Origin: Spirochaetota bacterium
GTDB lineage: Bacteria; Spirochaetota; Leptospiria; Turneriellales; Turneriellaceae
Length of the DNA: 7,700 bases
Assembly: GCA_963205035.1 (NCBI GenBank)
Contig: CAUJII010000118.1
Span: 1 to 7,700 of the forward strand
Reading direction: 5' to 3'
Part shown: in pieces, positions 5,578-7,700 of the stretch
Layout of the letters: each line of letters starts with the position of its first letter
Position numbering within the stretch: the first letter of the stretch is position 1
Made by a program: the position numbers and the translations under genes
Notes under the pieces: model-generated
What the model was told of the DNA's origin: nothing
Seen by the model: the letters and a program-made list of their open reading frames with translations, nothing else
The model's database searches: none

Positions 5578-6336
5578 TTAGAGTATCGGAATCGGCCCGT
5601 GGGCTGAACCTTCAACGAATTGCCGAATCACAGGGTCATCCGATTTTTTGAAATCTTCGACAGTGCCGATGAGGCGAAAAACGCCGTCGTAGAGCATGGC
5701 AATACGCTGAGCGGTGCGAAACACAGACGCCATGTCGTGTGAGATGACAATCGATGTCACACCGGTCTTTGCGTTGAGCGTTTGGATGAGGTCGTCGACC
5801 GCCGCGCCCAAGATCGGGTCGACGCCGGTCGTTGGCTCGTCATAGAGCACGATTTCCGGATTGATTGCAATGGCGCGCGCCAGGCCGACGCGTTTCTGCA
5901 TGCCGCCAGAAAGCGCCGAAGGGTTTAAGTTTTCAACGCCCTTGAGACCCACCATTTCGAGTTTTTCTCGTACAAGGTCTTTGATTTCTTCTTCTGTAAG
6001 CTTCGTAAAACGGCGCGGGGCAAATGCGACGTTCTCGAAAACCGTGAGCGAATCGAAGAGAGCCGCCATTTGAAAGAGAACTCCCATTTTGCGGCGCAGA
6101 GCATTCAAGGGCTCGGTCTCCAATGAGTGGATGTCTTCACCGTCTATCCACACCTTGCCGTGGTCGGGTTTCATGAGACCGGTGATCGTTTTGAGAGTGA
6201 CAGACTTTCCCGAACCGCTCTTGCCGATGATGTAGATAATTTCGCCGCGTTTAATGTCGAGGTCGATGCCGCTTAATACGTGTTTCGAGCCAAAACTTTT
6301 CTTAACGCCGTCGAGTTTAACATGAGTATCGTTCAT
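5578..6336 (-). CDS. mlaF: Mla-type ABC transporter ATP-binding protein
   Basis: A 252-aa cytoplasmic ATPase that drives the MlaE permease. All nucleotide-binding motifs are intact: Walker A GKSGSGKS (38-45), Q-loop Gln89 in GVLFQMAALFDSLTV, the signature ALSGGMQKRVGLARA (141-155), Walker B EIVLYDEPTTGVDP (161-174) with Glu167, and the switch His200 in VISHDM. The LSGGM variant and the tail FVEGSAHGPIPIL, which in MlaF homologues reaches the neighbouring subunit, separate this from other ABC ATPases. The frame is open upstream to 6474, but the earlier residues overlap mlaE in another frame and look random. The ATG at 6336-6334 shares its A with the mlaE stop (TAATG, 1-nt overlap), so translation is coupled and no Shine-Dalgarno is needed. 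Confidence 0.96.
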   Translation of the reverse strand: MNDTHVKLDGVKKSFGSKHVLSGIDLDIKRGEIIYIIGKSGSGKSVTLKTITGLMKPDHGKVWIDGEDIHSLETEPLNALRRKMGVLFQMAALFDSLTVFENVAFAPRRFTKLTEEEIKDLVREKLEMVGLKGVENLNPSALSGGMQKRVGLARAIAINPEIVLYDEPTTGVDPILGAAVDDLIQTLNAKTGVTSIVISHDMASVFRTAQRIAMLYDGVFRLIGTVEDFKKSDDPVIRQFVEGSAHGPIPIL

Positions 6337-7145
6337 TACAAACCGAAGAGTTGAAAGATGTAGGTAATAAAATAATCGGAAACAATAATCATCATAAAAG
6401 AAAATACGACCGCTTGGATTGTTGCCTGCCCCACACCGGCGGCGCCGCCCTTCGCGCGGAAACCGGAGAAGCACGAGATAAGCGCGATTTCTGCGCCAAA
6501 GAAAAATGTCTTGCCGACACCCGAGATGAGGTCTGAGCCCCGAACCAAAGTCCGCGCCGAATCGAAATAAAGATTATAGGGGATGTCTAAACTGATATTC
6601 GAGATGAGCGCTCCGCCGAAAACACCGACAACGATCGCCATCACCGTAATCATCGGGATGGAGAAAAGCGCAGCCAAGAATCGTGGCACAGAAAGATAAT
6701 GTATCGGATTGGTCGCCAAAGTCGACAACGCGTCGATTTGCTCGGTGACTTTCATCGTTCCGACTTCGGCAGCAATAGAAGAGCCGACGCGCCCCGCCAA
6801 GAGCACCGCTGTGAGGACGGGCGCCAACTCGCGCACCATCGCGAGAGAAATACCACCACCCATAAACGCAGAGATGCCTTGTATTTGCTGCTCCATCGGG
6901 CCGCCCAATTGGAGGGCCATCACCATTCCGACAAAAAAAGAACTCACGACGCCGACAGGAATCGACTTCACGCCAATTTCGCTCATCTGGTAGACGAGGT
7001 TGTGCACGTCGAAAGGCCTTGCAAAGACAAAACGTATGGTCTGCCCTGAAAAAATGGCGAACGCGCCGACAGCCTCGAAAAGCGAGAGCACCCCCCTTCC
7101 GATATTATCGAATATAGAAAGAAGTTTGTTTTTATCTTCTGCCAC
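6336..7145 (-). CDS. mlaE: Mla-type ABC transporter permease
   Basis: A 269-aa inner-membrane permease of the MlaE (formerly DUF140) family that forms the transmembrane pathway for phospholipids. Its amphipathic N-terminal helix (residues 8-40) is followed by about five membrane segments, roughly at 62-82, 100-120, 155-182, 213-228 and 243-266. The family hallmark RELAPVLTAVLLAGRVGSSI continuing to AAEVGTMKVTEQIDAL (105-140) is complete and is the most conserved part of the family. The later motif SCFSGFRAKGGAAGVGQATIQ (224-244) also matches. The start is GTG at 7145-7143, with a weak purine stretch (AGACGGA) about 5 nt upstream. It is the first gene of the operon, and its promoter must lie in 7146-7263. 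Neither mlaC nor mlaB is in view. Confidence 0.95.
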   Translation of the reverse strand: MAEDKNKLLSIFDNIGRGVLSLFEAVGAFAIFSGQTIRFVFARPFDVHNLVYQMSEIGVKSIPVGVVSSFFVGMVMALQLGGPMEQQIQGISAFMGGGISLAMVRELAPVLTAVLLAGRVGSSIAAEVGTMKVTEQIDALSTLATNPIHYLSVPRFLAALFSIPMITVMAIVVGVFGGALISNISLDIPYNLYFDSARTLVRGSDLISGVGKTFFFGAEIALISCFSGFRAKGGAAGVGQATIQAVVFSFMMIIVSDYFITYIFQLFGL

Positions 7146-7220
7146 TTAAATCCGTCTTCTGCGGGCAGTCTTTGTTTTTAAGGCGAACGGTCGAGCGTGA
7201 AGTGGTCTAGGGCTAAACTC

Positions 7221-7226
7221 TATACT
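7221..7226 (+). promoter_or_regulatory. Candidate -10 element before the acyl-CoA synthetase gene
   Basis: TATACT matches the -10 consensus at five of six bases and lies about 38 nt before the ATG at 7264. The -35 is weak (GTGAAG at 7197-7202, 18 nt spacing). A TTGACA at 7229-7234 is also present but has no fitting -10. The same 118-nt gap must hold the divergent mla promoter, which I could not locate. Confidence 0.3.
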
Positions 7227-7263
7227 CATTGACATAGCACGCTGGCATGGCGCGGTAGTCCTT

Positions 7264-7700
7264 ATGGAATCCCTCGCCCACATAAAAACCCAAGTCCCCT
7301 TTGACACTATCAACGCGCTTTGGGGAGCGCGAGCGAAAGCACACGCCGAGAAGACATACCTCTATTGGCAGGACACTGCGTATTCCTACTCGGCGTTTCA
7401 CGCAGCCTGTCTAAAAATGGCGGGGCTTTACAAGTCTCTCGGAGCCAAAAAAGCGAGTCCCATCGCCATTCTCATTCCCAATTCTCTCGAGTTTCTTGAG
7501 GCGTGGCAGGGGGCGATGCAAGGCGGATTTATTGCAGTGACGATCAATACACTCCTTAAGGGAGAAGAACTCGAGTTCATCGTTAACGATTGCGATGCAG
7601 AGATTCTCGTCACCACGCCACAACTACGAAAGGTTCTGGGTGCGGTGTGGCCAAAGCTCACGAAAATTCGACACTTGATTTTGACCGAGGACGACGCAGA
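7264..7700 (+). CDS. AMP-dependent synthetase/ligase (acyl-CoA synthetase type), N-terminal part
   Basis: The first 145 residues are seen before the right edge cuts the gene. The pattern is that of the N-terminal domain of ANL-superfamily adenylating enzymes: YLYWQDTAYSYSAFHAA (32-48), a Gly before the PIAILIPNSLEFLEAWQGAM strand-helix (66-85), GGFIAVTINTLLKGEELEFIVNDCDAEILVT (87-117), and a strand at the DHLI-like position (IRHLIL, 135-140). The N-terminal layout fits fatty-acyl-CoA or related ligases that activate a carboxylate with ATP and then CoA. The AMP-binding P-loop and substrate pocket lie outside the window, so the substrate is unknown. The start ATG has only a weak GGTAG before it; no better in-frame start is seen. 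It is divergent from the mla lipid-transport operon. Confidence 0.88.
   Translation, partial: MESLAHIKTQVPFDTINALWGARAKAHAEKTYLYWQDTAYSYSAFHAACLKMAGLYKSLGAKKASPIAILIPNSLEFLEAWQGAMQGGFIAVTINTLLKGEELEFIVNDCDAEILVTTPQLRKVLGAVWPKLTKIRHLILTEDDA

Noticed and set aside
6337..6474. N-terminal extension of mlaF upstream of its ATG at 6336
   Set aside because: It overlaps the 3' end of mlaE in another frame and encodes an atypical Arg/Gly- and Tyr-rich stretch; the ATG sharing a base with the mlaE stop fits the family N-terminus.
6699..7049. Plus-strand open frame of 116 codons opposite mlaE
   Set aside because: It is His/Arg-rich, the typical antisense shadow of a membrane protein gene; mlaE motifs are conserved on the other strand.

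Overview
The window carries housekeeping and envelope genes of a Gram-negative (diderm) bacterium with moderate GC. It contains a complete MlaEFD-type outer-membrane lipid transport operon, a long-form S-adenosylhomocysteinase, an exported CcmH-like protein and the start of an AMP-forming acyl-CoA synthetase. A spirochaete of the Leptospirales is a guess from overall gene flavour; the sequence does not settle the phylum.

Layout: (1) Positions 1-311, minus strand: a small acidic protein of 87 aa whose stop overlaps, by ATGA, the start of a gene running off the left edge. The few visible residues of that second gene are compatible with a site-specific DNA methyltransferase, but this is weak. 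(2) About 312-599: a divergent intergenic region. Just before ahcY it holds a perfect 10-bp inverted repeat, the best regulatory candidate in the window. (3) 600-3666, plus strand: ahcY, then a two-gene MNT nucleotidyltransferase/HEPN cassette with a 4-nt overlap, then a secreted, membrane-anchored, Cys-rich CcmH-like protein. (4) 7145-3734, minus strand: mlaE, mlaF, mlaD and a second mlaD paralogue, packed with junctions from a 1-nt overlap to a 6-nt gap, so almost certainly one operon. It converges on the plus-strand block at about 3667-3733, where I see no clear terminator. (5) 7264 to the right edge, plus strand: the N-terminal third or less of an AMP-binding synthetase, divergent from the mla operon.

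How the genes work together: MlaE (permease), MlaF (ATPase) and two MCE proteins would form an inner-membrane ABC complex moving lipids between the membranes. The divergent acyl-CoA synthetase may share the lipid theme. AhcY removes the SAH produced by methyltransferases and would be controlled through the palindrome if a SAH/SAM-responsive repressor is present. The MNT-HEPN pair is an accessory cassette inserted after ahcY, possibly toxin-antitoxin-like. I did not find a clearly new system. The items most worth checking are the ahcY operator and start site, the non-canonical HEPN/MNT pair, the methyltransferase-linked small protein at the left edge, and the paired MCE proteins.
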